From NCBI GenBank assembly GCA_965248255.1, contig CBDFIW010000004.1, forward strand, positions 2,294,001 to 2,358,000: 64,000 nt of DNA. The letters run 5' to 3'. Numbering within the stretch: position 1 is the first letter of the stretch; each line of letters begins with the position of its first letter. The translations under genes were made by a program, and so were the position numbers. Shown in pieces: positions 19,339 to 28,150 of this stretch. This stretch comes from JAKZVK01 sp965248255 (GTDB lineage Bacteria; Acidobacteriota; Terriglobia; Bryobacterales; UBA6623). The notes beneath the pieces were generated by a model that was given only the letters and a program-made list of their open reading frames with translations, did no database searches and was not told the origin of the DNA.

Positions 19339-20553
19339 CTAGCTCAACACCTCGCGCAACCGATCCGCCACGATGACGTACTCGTCGGGTTTCATCATCC
19401 AGACCGAAATCGTCAATTCGCCGTCCCCGCCCGAGATCGCGATGGAGGGCTCTCCCTCCACCATCTCCTTGATCACCTGGCGGGCCGTCTTGCCTCGCGC
19501 CTGTTCGTCCCATTTGATGACGGCGTGGGGGATGCGATTGGCGATCGGCGGGATGCGGATGTCGGTCTCGATGCCGTCCAGATCCTTGACCTTGTCGATG
19601 ATGTGAGCGGCCCGGGCGTCGAGTTCGCGGCGCTCGGCGTCGTGGTCAATGCGCAGGTAGCGCTCGACCGCCGCCACCAAGCCCATGATCTCTTCCTTGC
19701 CGACCTTCATGCCGCGCCCGATGCCGCCGCGTGGGCTAATAGACATCCAGGCGGCCTCGATCAGATCGGGCCGGCCGAGTAGCATGCCGCTCGCCTGCGG
19801 ACCGATTAATCCCTTGCCGCCTGAGAAAACAACGAGGTCGAAACCTTCGTCCACGTAGTCCTTGAGCCTTGCCTTCGGCGGCACATCAGCCGCGGCATCG
19901 TTGAGCGTGGGGACATTGTGCTTCTTGGCGATCTCGATCCACTCGGCCCGCTTGATCTGGCCGTCCGGGTCGTTCTTATTGAGGAAGAACATCATGGCAG
20001 GGTCTTCCGCTTGGATGGCCTTCTCAAGCTCCTCGCGGGTTTCGACCCACACGGTCCGCGCGCCGGTGAGCCACATCTGCGCTTCGTAGCCGCAGCGATG
20101 CGCCTTCTGCGAGATGATCTTGTTGGGAATGCCGGTGACGTCCGGAAGCTGCCCCGCTTTCTCCGGGTCGCCGCGGTGAAGACACGCCGCCGTGCCGCAA
20201 GTAATCGCCGACGCCGCGCCGCAGGCAATCATCGCCGCGGGAACCCCTATCATCTCGGCGATCTTCGCACCGGCCTTCTGTTGCAGCTCGGGCAGATGAA
20301 CGTGATATTTGGCGGCCTCGACCATGGCTGCCACCACCTCGGGCGGCATGACCGACCCGCCCAGCACCGTGACCGTCCCTCGGCCGTTGATGGTGGGGCG
20401 AACGCCCAGGTCTTTGTAGGTGACGGTGGGGACGCCCGTGCCCATGGTCGATTGGGCGGCCTCGCCGCACGCGGACGCCCCGACCGCCGCCGCCACAGCT
20501 GCCGCGGCTGCTCCCGATTGCAATAGATCCCTTCGAGTGGGTTGATTCGACAT
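19339..20553 (-). CDS. Tat-exported SelA-like PLP-dependent enzyme
   Basis: 404 residues. N-terminus MSNQPTRRDLLQSGAAAAA is a twin-arginine signal, and the hydrophobic stretch ends GASAC, which may be a lipobox. The body belongs to the aminotransferase-V fold group containing selenocysteine synthase (SelA): motifs VRPTINGRGTVTVLGGSVMP, MIACGAASAITCGTAACLH, and a PLP-lysine segment VVFSGGKGLIGPQASGML. It is not a true SelA, being shorter and exported. Related proteins are annotated as D-glucosaminate-6-phosphate ammonia lyase-like or SelA-like; substrate unknown. Start ATG 20553 is supported by the signal peptide and by AAGGAGC upstream. Confidence 0.87.
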   Translation of the reverse strand: MSNQPTRRDLLQSGAAAAAVAAAVGASACGEAAQSTMGTGVPTVTYKDLGVRPTINGRGTVTVLGGSVMPPEVVAAMVEAAKYHVHLPELQQKAGAKIAEMIGVPAAMIACGAASAITCGTAACLHRGDPEKAGQLPDVTGIPNKIISQKAHRCGYEAQMWLTGARTVWVETREELEKAIQAEDPAMMFFLNKNDPDGQIKRAEWIEIAKKHNVPTLNDAAADVPPKARLKDYVDEGFDLVVFSGGKGLIGPQASGMLLGRPDLIEAAWMSISPRGGIGRGMKVGKEEIMGLVAAVERYLRIDHDAERRELDARAAHIIDKVKDLDGIETDIRIPPIANRIPHAVIKWDEQARGKTARQVIKEMVEGEPSIAISGGDGELTISVWMMKPDEYVIVADRLREVLS

Positions 20554-20888
20554 GACTGCTCCTTCCAAGGCGGGTGTTGGTCTCCTGAAACTTCGCCCGC
20601 CCCGAGTGTAACGCATCGCGAACGACGTGGCGTGAAGCTCCGTTTGTTGGAGCCAGACGCTGAATCGCCTCCAGAGCGAATTCGACTGAAATGCCCCAGA
20701 AGGCCTCCAGCGGAGTTCTGCGGAAAAGCCCAGACGGAGCCTTGTGGGACTCCCAGATCTCAAGGGGCTGCGGCGTGACCGGGCACCCCTACCGTGACCC
20801 CATCTAGCCGGCACAAGCGATACAATCTCCGCTAGCTACTGTCGCCCTTGCCATGATCGACGCGAATCTAGTTCAAGGAGCACCCAAA
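20554..20888. promoter_or_regulatory. Divergent intergenic region
   Basis: 335 bases between the divergent SelA-like gene and the CocE-type hydrolase gene, so it must hold both promoters. No operator, hairpin or sigma-70 pair stood out. The ribosome-binding sites at its two ends are good (AAGGAGC for the left gene, AAGGAGC for the right gene). Confidence 0.5.
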
Positions 20889-22787
20889 ATGTTTGACCGC
20901 GTTCGGAATTCGCCGGCATTCCTCCGCAGCTTCGTTCTTGCCGTTCTCGTTGCCCTTACGTCGGTAGCGGTCACAGCCGACAGCCACGGACCCTACGACT
21001 ACACCGTGATGAAAGACGTCCCGGTGGCCATGCGCGACGGGGTGAAGCTTGCGACGGATGTTTACCTTCCCACCCAGGACGGCGTCATCGTCAAGGACAG
21101 GATTCCCGTCATTCTCACACGCACACCCTACAACAAAGACGGCAACGTCAACCTGGGGCGCTACTATGCTTCCCACGGCTACGCCTTTGTGGCTCAAGAC
21201 ACGCGCGGGCGATTCAACTCAGAGGGCGTTTGGCACATGTTGAACGACGACGGCCGCGACGGCTATGATCTCGCGCAATGGATCGGCCGGCAAGCGTGGT
21301 CCAACGCCAAGATCGGCATGATCGGAACGTCCTATGTCGGCGGCACCCAGCACGCCATGGCGATGGAAAAGCCGCCCAATCTAGTGACGGTCATTCCCGT
21401 CGACGCCATGTCAAACCTTGGCTACGCCAGTATGCGAAACGGAGGAGCCTTCGAGCTGAGGTTTTGGAACTGGATCTACTCGATCGCAGGACCTCGCGGC
21501 AGCCGCCAAAGTCGAGACCCTGCAACGGCGCAGGCGCTGCTCGAGATGATGGAGAATCGCCGCCACTACCTGCTGAACCTTCCCCTGCGGCGCGGGACGA
21601 CACCGCTCAAGCTGATCCCCGAATACGAAGACTGGCTTGTCGATGCCATGAAGAACGGCGCCAACGGCCCCTTCTGGGAGCAGAACAACATCATCGACTT
21701 CCCGAATCGCTACAAGGATATCCCCGTCTACCTCGTCGGCGGATGGTATGACTCTTGGGGCAGTAACACGACCGCCAACTTCCGTGTCCTGAGCAAGACC
21801 ATTCAGGGCCCAGTTTATCTCATCATGGGTCCATGGATTCATGGCCGTCAGAGCAATTCGGCGCACGGGCAAGTCAGCTTCGGCCCCGGCGCGGCGATCG
21901 CGGACCCGCTGGCGTGGCGTCTCGAATGGTACGACCACTGGCTCAAGGGGAAGGAGACGGCCGTCGGAAACGCCGAGCCATTCAAGACCAAAGTACGCAT
22001 CTTCGTCATGGGTGGCGGCGATGAACGCAAGGATGAGAACGGCTTCAAGAACCACGGCGGCTACTGGCGAGACGAGAATGAGTGGCCCCTGGCGCGCACG
22101 CGCTATGCAAAGTACTACCTCCACAGAGGAGGGGATCTTTCCGCCAAATCCCCCACGGCCGCTGCCGAGCCGACGGCCTTCACCTTTGATCCTCGCAACC
22201 CGGTCCCGACGATCGGGGGTAACATCTCTTCGGGCGGGCGCATCCTGCTGCAAGGCGCTTGGGACCAGAGAGGCGGTCCACATATCTGGAACGGGCAGAC
22301 ACCCATTCCCCTCTCCGCACGCAATGACGTGCTCGTCTTCCAGACCGATCCGTTGAGCCAAGACCTCGAGGTCACCGGTGAGATCGAGGTGAAGCTGTGG
22401 GCGTCATCCTCGGCGCTCGACACCGACTTCACGGCTAAGCTGATCGACGTTCATCCGCCGAATGAAGACTACCCAGGCGGTTTCGACATGAACATCGGCG
22501 ACGGCATCATTCGCGCCCGTTTCCGTGATTCGATCAACGAAGAGAAGCTGATGGAGCCCAAGACCGTCTATGAATTCACCATCAAGCTCTACCCCGCCTC
22601 GAACATCTTCCAACAAGGGCACCGCATCCGCGTCGACATCTCGAGCAGCAACTTTCCCCGGTTCGATGTGAACCCGAACACGGGCGAACCGCTCAACGAT
22701 CACCGCCGCATGGTCGACGCACGCAATACCATCTATCACGACGCGGGACGGCCTTCGCACATTGCGCTGCCCATGATCCCGGATTAG
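20889..22787 (+). CDS. Exported CocE/NonD-family hydrolase (Xaa-Pro dipeptidyl-peptidase-like)
   Basis: 632 residues. The start ATG 20889 follows AAGGAGCACCCAAA and yields a signal peptide (MFDRVRNSPAFLRSFVLAV to AVTADS). Alpha/beta hydrolase domain with catalytic Ser in GMIGTSYVGGTQ, Asp in VGGWYDSWGSN and His in MGPWIHGRQ; a jelly-roll C-terminal domain (DLEVTGEIEVKLWASS, GHRIRVDISSSNFPRFDVN) is typical of the PepX C-terminal family. Members cleave esters or acyl-peptides, including glutaryl-cephalosporin and cocaine esterases, so the natural substrate cannot be stated. Extracytoplasmic location is clear. Alone on its transcript. Confidence 0.93.
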   Translation: MFDRVRNSPAFLRSFVLAVLVALTSVAVTADSHGPYDYTVMKDVPVAMRDGVKLATDVYLPTQDGVIVKDRIPVILTRTPYNKDGNVNLGRYYASHGYAFVAQDTRGRFNSEGVWHMLNDDGRDGYDLAQWIGRQAWSNAKIGMIGTSYVGGTQHAMAMEKPPNLVTVIPVDAMSNLGYASMRNGGAFELRFWNWIYSIAGPRGSRQSRDPATAQALLEMMENRRHYLLNLPLRRGTTPLKLIPEYEDWLVDAMKNGANGPFWEQNNIIDFPNRYKDIPVYLVGGWYDSWGSNTTANFRVLSKTIQGPVYLIMGPWIHGRQSNSAHGQVSFGPGAAIADPLAWRLEWYDHWLKGKETAVGNAEPFKTKVRIFVMGGGDERKDENGFKNHGGYWRDENEWPLARTRYAKYYLHRGGDLSAKSPTAAAEPTAFTFDPRNPVPTIGGNISSGGRILLQGAWDQRGGPHIWNGQTPIPLSARNDVLVFQTDPLSQDLEVTGEIEVKLWASSSALDTDFTAKLIDVHPPNEDYPGGFDMNIGDGIIRARFRDSINEEKLMEPKTVYEFTIKLYPASNIFQQGHRIRVDISSSNFPRFDVNPNTGEPLNDHRRMVDARNTIYHDAGRPSHIALPMIPD

Positions 22788-22971
22788 TGGATGTGTATCG
22801 AGGGGTGTGTCCAGTGAAGGCTGGCATGTTCAGTGGGAGACAGACCCGCCGAGGTAAAAGTCAGAGCCCCGTAGCTTGAGTTGCATCCGCGCGGAGACAC
22901 CCACACAGCCCTCATATCAGAACAATCTGTGTGAATCTGCGTAATCTGTGGATCCCGTTTGTAAGATCGAT

Positions 22972-23484
22972 CTATTCAGCCGGTACCGGCTTGGGGAACA
23001 GCGCCATCTGATCGCGTGAGGGTTCGGTGCGCTTCCGCTTCGGCTTGCGGATCGGGCTGCCGATCACGCCCAGCACCTTCAACTCCTCGAGCGCCGCGCG
23101 GGGAACGAAGATCTTGTGCGTGTTGGCGTTGGGATCGGGCGGCGTTACCATGACGCCGTGGTCGCTGAGCTCCAGCAGGTTGTTGGGCAGAATGCCTTCG
23201 AGAATCTCGCCGTCGCGAAACCCCATCCGAATCCATAGCCCGCCGGACTTCGGCCGCGCCTGGAACACCTTGCGCTGTTTCGCGTCGGGGTCGTCTTCAA
23301 ACTCGCGCACGAACAGAACGGCGCGGATATCCTGATAGGAGATGAGCCGAACCTGAGCGGAGCGGTCGAGGATCTCCGCACCCTCGGGCCGCAAGAAAGA
23401 CTGGGGCGAAGCGTACCCCGCGATGATCTGGCCGTCGAAGCAGCGGACACAGACCTTCTTTGTGGTCGAACTCGACAAGTCCAA
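22972..23484 (-). CDS. Conserved hypothetical protein (DUF6982-like)
   Basis: 170 residues starting at a TTG (23484); no better ATG was found and the start is uncertain. It reads KKVCVRCFDGQIIAGYASP, then RLISYQDIRAVLFVREFEDD, MGFRDGEILEGILPNNLLEL and PPDPNANTHKIFVPRAAL, ending in a basic tail (IRKPKRKRTEPSRDQ). The two halves look like repeats of a small beta-barrel module built around FDG-Q-I-GY and FRDGE-LEGI. I remember this type of protein as widespread in acidobacteria, function unknown. Divergent from xerD with 126 bases between. Confidence 0.7.
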   Translation of the reverse strand: MDLSSSTTKKVCVRCFDGQIIAGYASPQSFLRPEGAEILDRSAQVRLISYQDIRAVLFVREFEDDPDAKQRKVFQARPKSGGLWIRMGFRDGEILEGILPNNLLELSDHGVMVTPPDPNANTHKIFVPRAALEELKVLGVIGSPIRKPKRKRTEPSRDQMALFPKPVPAE

Positions 23485-23610
23485 AGTCGGCTTCGTCTGC
23501 CGAAGCCGTCAGGGGACGCGGGAAACCCCTGCTTGCCCGTATGCTATTATGCGCCCCGCTTGGTGTCAAGCATCAATATGAGATAAGTTATTGATATACC
23601 GGTATTTGAC

Positions 23611-24501
23611 GTGGGTCCGACGCCACAGATCGAGGAGTATCTATTCTATTGCCGCGCCGAGAAGGGCCTGGCCGTGAATACCCTGCTGGCCTATCGCCGC
23701 GACCTCGCCAAACTCGCGGCGCACGGGGCCGAGAAGACCCAAGCCCCCCTCGATCTCACGGCCGACGACCTGCGCGGGTTCGTCGACTCGCTCTACCGCG
23801 CCCAGCTCAGCAGCCGCTCCATCGCCCGCCACATCACCACCCTGCGCAATTTCTACGGATACTTCTTGGCGGACGGACGCATCCGAATCGACCCGACGGC
23901 GGATCTCGCCTCCCCCCGTCAATGGAAGCAGTTGCCGAAGTACCTGAGTCTTGATGAGGTCGATCGTCTCCTCGAAGCCCCCGACCCGGCGACCCCGCTA
24001 GGGCTTCGTGACCGCGCCATGTTGCAACTTCTCTACGCCACCGGTTTGCGCGTCTCGGAATTGGTATCCACCCAGCGCGGCCACTTGAACTCTGCTCTGG
24101 GCTTCCTGCGCATGACCGGCAAAGCGGGCAAGCAGCGGCTGGTGCCCGTCGGACGGGTCGCGCTCGGCTCGATCGAGACCTATGAGCAACAGGCCCGTGA
24201 AAAGATCCTCAAGGGAAAGCACTCCGAGTACTTGTTTGTGACGGCCCGCGGGGGAGGCCTCACGAGGCAGGCCTTCTGGTACCTGCTGCGCCGATACGGC
24301 CTGATAGCGGGCGTCACCAGCCGCTTGTCGCCACATGTCCTCCGCCACAGTTTCGCGACCCACTTGCTCGAACGCGGCGCCGACCTGCGCAGCTTACAGA
24401 TGATGCTGGGCCACGCCGACATCTCCACGACGCAGATCTACACGCACGTGCTCCGGGAACGGCTGCGTAAGGTGTACGATGAACATCACCCCCGAAGCTG
24501 A
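23611..24501 (+). CDS. xerD: Site-specific tyrosine recombinase XerD
   Basis: 296 residues, standard XerD length. XerC/XerD resolve chromosome dimers at dif. An N-terminal SAM-like core-binding domain (YLFYCRAEKGLAVNTLLAYRR) is followed by the catalytic domain: Arg in LYATGLRVSELV, Lys in TGKAGKQRLVPV, HVLRHSFATHLLERG (His and Arg), LGHADISTTQ (His) and the nucleophile Tyr in IYTHV. Starts at GTG 23611 with no strong ribosome-binding site. The partner XerC and dif are not in the window. The next gene follows 11 bases after the stop, suggesting co-transcription. Confidence 0.93.
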   Translation: MGPTPQIEEYLFYCRAEKGLAVNTLLAYRRDLAKLAAHGAEKTQAPLDLTADDLRGFVDSLYRAQLSSRSIARHITTLRNFYGYFLADGRIRIDPTADLASPRQWKQLPKYLSLDEVDRLLEAPDPATPLGLRDRAMLQLLYATGLRVSELVSTQRGHLNSALGFLRMTGKAGKQRLVPVGRVALGSIETYEQQAREKILKGKHSEYLFVTARGGGLTRQAFWYLLRRYGLIAGVTSRLSPHVLRHSFATHLLERGADLRSLQMMLGHADISTTQIYTHVLRERLRKVYDEHHPRS

Positions 24502-24512
24502 GCCGGACTGCC

Positions 24513-25460
24513 TTGAAAATCATCTCGCTTATCGCCAGCGCCACCGAGACCGTTTGCGCCCTCGGCCTCAATGGCAGCCTGGTGGGACGCTCGCACGAGT
24601 GCGACTACCCGCCCGAGGTGAAGTCGCTGCCCGTTTGCACCGAGCCCGCCTTCGACCCCGACGGCAGCAGCCGCGAAATCGACCAGCGCGTCAAGTCGGT
24701 GCAACGGGAGGCATCCGCTTCCGACGCACTCGGCGTCTATCGTGTCTTCCCCGAGCGCTTACGTGAGCTGAAGCCGACGCACATCGTCACGCAGGCCCAA
24801 TGTGAGGTCTGCGCCGTGAGCCTGGGCGACGTCGAACGGGCCGTGGCCGAGATCACCGGCTTCGACGCCACGATCATCTCCATCCAACCGAATTGCCTAG
24901 CCGACTTCTGGCAAGACGTCTGCCGTGTCGCTTCCGGCCTGGGTTTCACCGAGGCCGGCGTGAGCCTGGTCGCCGAGCTGCAAACGCGCATGCAAGAGAT
25001 TGAATCCCAAACCCGTGCGCTGAGGTCGCGCCCAACCGTGGCATCGATCGAGTGGGCCGACCCGTTGATGGCGGCGGGCAACTGGATGCCGGAGCTGGTA
25101 CACATGGCGGGCGGCCACGACGTGTTGGGTGCCGCGGGCAAACATTCGCCGTGGATCGAGTTCGAGGACCTGGCCGCCAACGACCCCCAAGTGATCCTGG
25201 TGTCGCCCTGCGGTTTTGACTTATCGCGAACCCGGCAAGACATGCCGATTCTGGCGTCGCGCCCCGGCTGGCAGGATCTCCAAGCCGTGCGTACCGGCCG
25301 GGTTTACCTCGCCGACGGCAACCAGTACTTCCACCGGCCGGGACCGCGACTGGCGGAATCGCTCGAGATACTCGCCGAGATCCTGCACCCCGACCGGTTC
25401 CACTTCGGCCACGAAGGCGCGGCTTGGGAACGAATCGCGAAAACAGAGCCGCGCCCCTAA
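24513..25460 (+). CDS. BtuF-like cobalamin-binding protein, cytoplasmic form
   Basis: 315 residues from TTG 24513 (MKIISLIASATETVCALGL). The fold is the BtuF/periplasmic-binding class III type: SATE near the N-terminus, SHECDYP, VTQAQCEVCAVS, IEWADPLMAAGNWMPELV and HSPWIEFEDLAA. No signal peptide is present, as in many proteins annotated simply as cobalamin-binding, so it may not be the transporter subunit. Eleven bases after xerD, probably on the same mRNA; no btuC/btuD neighbour. Confidence 0.82.
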   Translation: MKIISLIASATETVCALGLNGSLVGRSHECDYPPEVKSLPVCTEPAFDPDGSSREIDQRVKSVQREASASDALGVYRVFPERLRELKPTHIVTQAQCEVCAVSLGDVERAVAEITGFDATIISIQPNCLADFWQDVCRVASGLGFTEAGVSLVAELQTRMQEIESQTRALRSRPTVASIEWADPLMAAGNWMPELVHMAGGHDVLGAAGKHSPWIEFEDLAANDPQVILVSPCGFDLSRTRQDMPILASRPGWQDLQAVRTGRVYLADGNQYFHRPGPRLAESLEILAEILHPDRFHFGHEGAAWERIAKTEPRP

Positions 25461-25501
25461 GTAGTGTGTTTCGCAAATACGGTTACGTTTCGGTTTGCCA
25501 C

Positions 25502-25525
25502 GTAGGGGCGGGTCCCAGGGCCCGC
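25502..25525. repeat. Intergenic palindrome (GTAGGGGCGGGT variant)
   Basis: GTAGGGGCGGGT with a short loop and GGGCCCGC; third member of the palindrome family seen at 7976 and 18319. In the 185-base gap between the BtuF-like and methyltransferase genes. Confidence 0.55.
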
Positions 25526-25645
25526 ACGCCCAGGACGGCGGCAGAATACCCCTCTCAGATACGTGACCCAACTTGTGAAATGGTGTACTAAGGGCACGAG
25601 CCCCCGGCTTGCCGCCCCAGGCTCTTTCCGACACTGTCTGACGTC

Positions 25646-26338
25646 ATGGGACACGAGAGCCCAGCAAAGGCGAAGCCCGTCGAAGAGCTGGCCCGCAAGC
25701 GCTCCCAATGGTGGTACCGAGCCCTAAGCCCGCCGCTACCCCTCTACGCGAACCCCGACGAGCAACGATTCCAGCCGCCTCTGGGGAGGTGGAACCTCTA
25801 TATCGGAGGCGCCGGGTCGCAAGTGAGCGGATACGTCAACATTGATCTCTATCCGCTTCCCGGCGTAACCGTCGCCTGCAACGCGGAACGGCTCCCTTTC
25901 CAAGACGGGCGATTCCAAGTCGTTGAATGTGACGCCGTTCTCGAGCACACGCCGCAACCGAGCGCCATCGTCGCGGAAATCCGCCGCTGTCTGAAGCCGG
26001 GGGGCTGCGTTCACGTTACGGTTCCTTTTTGTCACCCCTTTCACCGTTACCCGGAGGACTATCACCGCTTCAGCCTCGACGGGCTCAAGAAGTTACTGGA
26101 GCCGCTCGAGGTCGTCCATGCCGGCTGGCGCACGGGGCCGACGGCGACGTTACTGGTCTTCGTGTTGGAGTACCTCAAGCTGTGGTTCAAGAGCCGAACC
26201 ATGAAGCGGATCGTCTATGTCGCGGCGGGCTGGCTGTTGTTCCCGGCGCGTTACCTCGATTGGTTTCTGTTTCGCAGGGGCGTCAGCGACCAGATGGGCA
26301 ACCACTGCTTCGTTTGGGCGAGAAAGCCTGAGCCGTGA
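25646..26338 (+). CDS. Class I SAM-dependent methyltransferase
   Basis: 230 residues from ATG 25646. Methyltransf_11-like core: LYIGGAGSQVSGYVNIDLYP (SAM-binding strand and acidic end), ERLPFQDGRFQVVECDAVLEH (motif II region), EIRRCLKPGGCVHVTVPF (post-motif). The C-terminal part adds a Trp-rich and hydrophobic segment (YVAAGWLLFPARYLDWFLF) that could be a membrane-associating helix. Substrate unknown; similar proteins lie in surface polysaccharide clusters, but no such cluster is here. Confidence 0.85.
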   Translation: MGHESPAKAKPVEELARKRSQWWYRALSPPLPLYANPDEQRFQPPLGRWNLYIGGAGSQVSGYVNIDLYPLPGVTVACNAERLPFQDGRFQVVECDAVLEHTPQPSAIVAEIRRCLKPGGCVHVTVPFCHPFHRYPEDYHRFSLDGLKKLLEPLEVVHAGWRTGPTATLLVFVLEYLKLWFKSRTMKRIVYVAAGWLLFPARYLDWFLFRRGVSDQMGNHCFVWARKPEP

Positions 26339-26415
26339 TAGACAAAGCCGTGCTTCAAAGCGAGCCGTCAGCACAAAGTCAGCAGACAGAAAATCGAGCC
26401 TGCGCGCAAGCAACA

Positions 26416-26442
26416 GAGCTGCGGGTGGAAACCCGCAGGCTC
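26416..26442. repeat. REP-like hairpin
   Basis: GAGCTGCGGGT, a GGAA loop and ACCCGCAGGCTC form a stem with one bulge. Part of a 296-base gap that also holds the related hairpin at 26575-26594; otherwise nothing recognised there. Confidence 0.6.
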
Positions 26443-26574
26443 CTGCGGCCAGCTGCGGAGAGTTTCGCGACTGTCAATCCGTGGCTTCGGATCGACCAGC
26501 GGGGCTTGTCGGCGCCTCCGGAGGCCGAGAACAGGACGTTCGCTTCGGCCCCTGCGCGGGCTTTGCCCACGGGC

Positions 26575-26594
26575 CCGCAGGTTGATACCTGCGG
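26575..26594. repeat. REP-like hairpin
   Basis: CCGCAGGT, loop TGAT, ACCTGCGG: perfect 8-bp stem, related in sequence to 26416-26442. It sits 41 bases downstream of the stop of the leftward redoxin-lipoprotein gene. Confidence 0.65.
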
Positions 26595-26634
26595 CTCTGT
26601 CCCTGTGACAGAACGTTGGTGAACGCTGTCGAAC

Positions 26635-27300
26635 CTAGTGGATCACGGGCGTGTACTCTTCATCCAACAACCTCCGCACTTCAGGCAACAGCTCCTTCCA
26701 GAGGTTGTGCCGGGGCTGGTGCCCGGTGCTGTCTTTGCGAAGGACCGAATCCCGATCAACGAGCTGGAAACCAGGGATCATGTTGTAACTGGCGTCGCCT
26801 CGCAAATCGCGCTCGCTGAAAACGACGTAGACGTCGCGGCGTCGCTCGAGGCCGAAGTGCTCCGCCCACATCTTGGCGTCTTCGATGTCGGGGGCCTGCA
26901 TCGTGAAGTCATAAAGCAGCAGATGGATCAGGACGAGCTCATAGCCCGGCCTCGCACCGCCGGCGTAATCGCCCAAATAACGCTCGATGGACTGCAGGCC
27001 TTGCTGTGGCTTCAGGCCCTCGAATCCGCCCTTGTGCCCGGCTCCGGCAAACGCGTTGCAGGCGGGGCAGTTCATTCCAATGGGTTCGACCAAGACGACC
27101 TTTCCTTTGAAATCGGAGAGGCGGACCGTGCGACCATCGTAGTTGACGAACTCCCGATCCGGATAGGGCAAGCCCACGCGCGGCGGCCAGTTGCCGGGGC
27201 CGCATCCGGCGAGAAGCAGCGTGCCCAATAGAGCTAGAGCGGCTGCCAGGACTCCGGCGGTATCTCTCCCGCGGCGGCCAGGCGGCAAACGCCCCGCCAT
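26635..27300 (-). CDS. Thioredoxin-fold lipoprotein with CPAC motif
   Basis: 221 residues. Signal ends LALLGTLLLAGCGPG, a clear lipobox with Cys at about 32, so it is a membrane-anchored lipoprotein. Then VGLPYPDREFVNYDGRTVRL and GKVVLVEPIGMNCPACNAF, the AhpC/TlpA-like thioredoxin fold start with CxxC as CPAC. The remainder (FSERDLRGDASYNMIPGFQL, HQPRHNLWKELLPEVRRLL) has no family I can name. The start ATG overlaps the TGA of the upstream FG-GAP/HEAT gene by one base, so the two are translationally coupled. Confidence 0.8.
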   Translation of the reverse strand: MAGRLPPGRRGRDTAGVLAAALALLGTLLLAGCGPGNWPPRVGLPYPDREFVNYDGRTVRLSDFKGKVVLVEPIGMNCPACNAFAGAGHKGGFEGLKPQQGLQSIERYLGDYAGGARPGYELVLIHLLLYDFTMQAPDIEDAKMWAEHFGLERRRDVYVVFSERDLRGDASYNMIPGFQLVDRDSVLRKDSTGHQPRHNLWKELLPEVRRLLDEEYTPVIH

Positions 27301-28148
27301 CAGCCGCCTTCCTTCTCGATGCGCTGGACGGCACGCGTCTCGGCTTCACGGACATCGGCGCTGTAGTCTCCATCAGCCAACTGACGCAGGACCGGAATCG
27401 CTGATTGGGCCTTCAAGGCGGCCAAGGAACTGGACGCCGCACTGCGGACGTGGGAGTGGGGGTCTCGCAGGGCCTCGATCAGAGCCGGTACCGCAAATGA
27501 TGCGTCCTCTCCCAGTTTCCCCAGCGCGTAGGCGGCGGCTTGGCGAACCGCTTGATGGTCGTTTTGCGGGACATCAACGAGCGCCGGGCCCGCCGCTGCG
27601 GCCTCGACGCCGATGGAGCCCAGCGCCCGCGCGGCCGAGCTGCGAGCACGCTGGTTTGGGTCCAGCAGAAGTCGCGTCAGCGCGGGAACCGCCTGTGCCC
27701 GATCGCCTTCCGTCCGCGCGAGAGTATCGGCCGCGTCCGCGCGAACACGTTCGTCACGATCGTCGAGCACCGAAAGGATCGCCGTCTGTGCTTCGTCACC
27801 CACAGGCTTTAGCTTTCGAAGCGCCTGAAGCGCCGCGGATCGCACTCCGCTGTCCCCGCTTCGCAGCTCTCGGACCAACTCGGGAACCGCCTCTCTCGCC
27901 GATGACCCGATCTGCCCCAGGGTTCGTATAGCGGCCTTCTGCACGTCCGGCTCCGGATGATTGACGAGAGCGATCAAGTCCGGGTCCTCGGGCTGCTCGA
28001 ACCAAGCTAGCCGTCCGGTACGGCTGTCCGCGGTGATGTCTTCGCCGTCGCGGTCACGCGGGTTCTGGCTGTAGCCGCCGGTGAAGAGGTCGGGCCGCCC
28101 GTCTTCGTTGATGTCGGCAAGCCCTAGGCCGGTCGAGGAATCCGGCGC
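27300..28148 (-). pseudogene. FG-GAP/HEAT-repeat lipoprotein, C-terminal part
   Basis: 3' part of a lipoprotein gene cut by IS630 copy b2. After excision it follows HLIGGL directly as APDSSTGLGLADINEDGRPD, the last FG-GAP (beta-propeller) blade, with TRTGRLAWFEQPE-type residues. From about 28000 to the end it is a series of PBS-lyase/HEAT-like alpha repeats such as VNHPEPDVQKAAIRTLGQIG, SGDSGVRSAALQALRKL and DPNQRARSSAARALGSI. The stop TGA shares a base with the ATG of the redoxin lipoprotein. Residues encoded above 28148 come from the IS. Confidence 0.85.
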
Positions 28149-28150
28149 TA

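Noticed and set aside
18407..19513. A longer Sir2 protein beginning at 19513
   Set aside because: The extra 103 residues have no sirtuin similarity and run opposite to the end of the SelA-like region; ATG 19204 fits the family.
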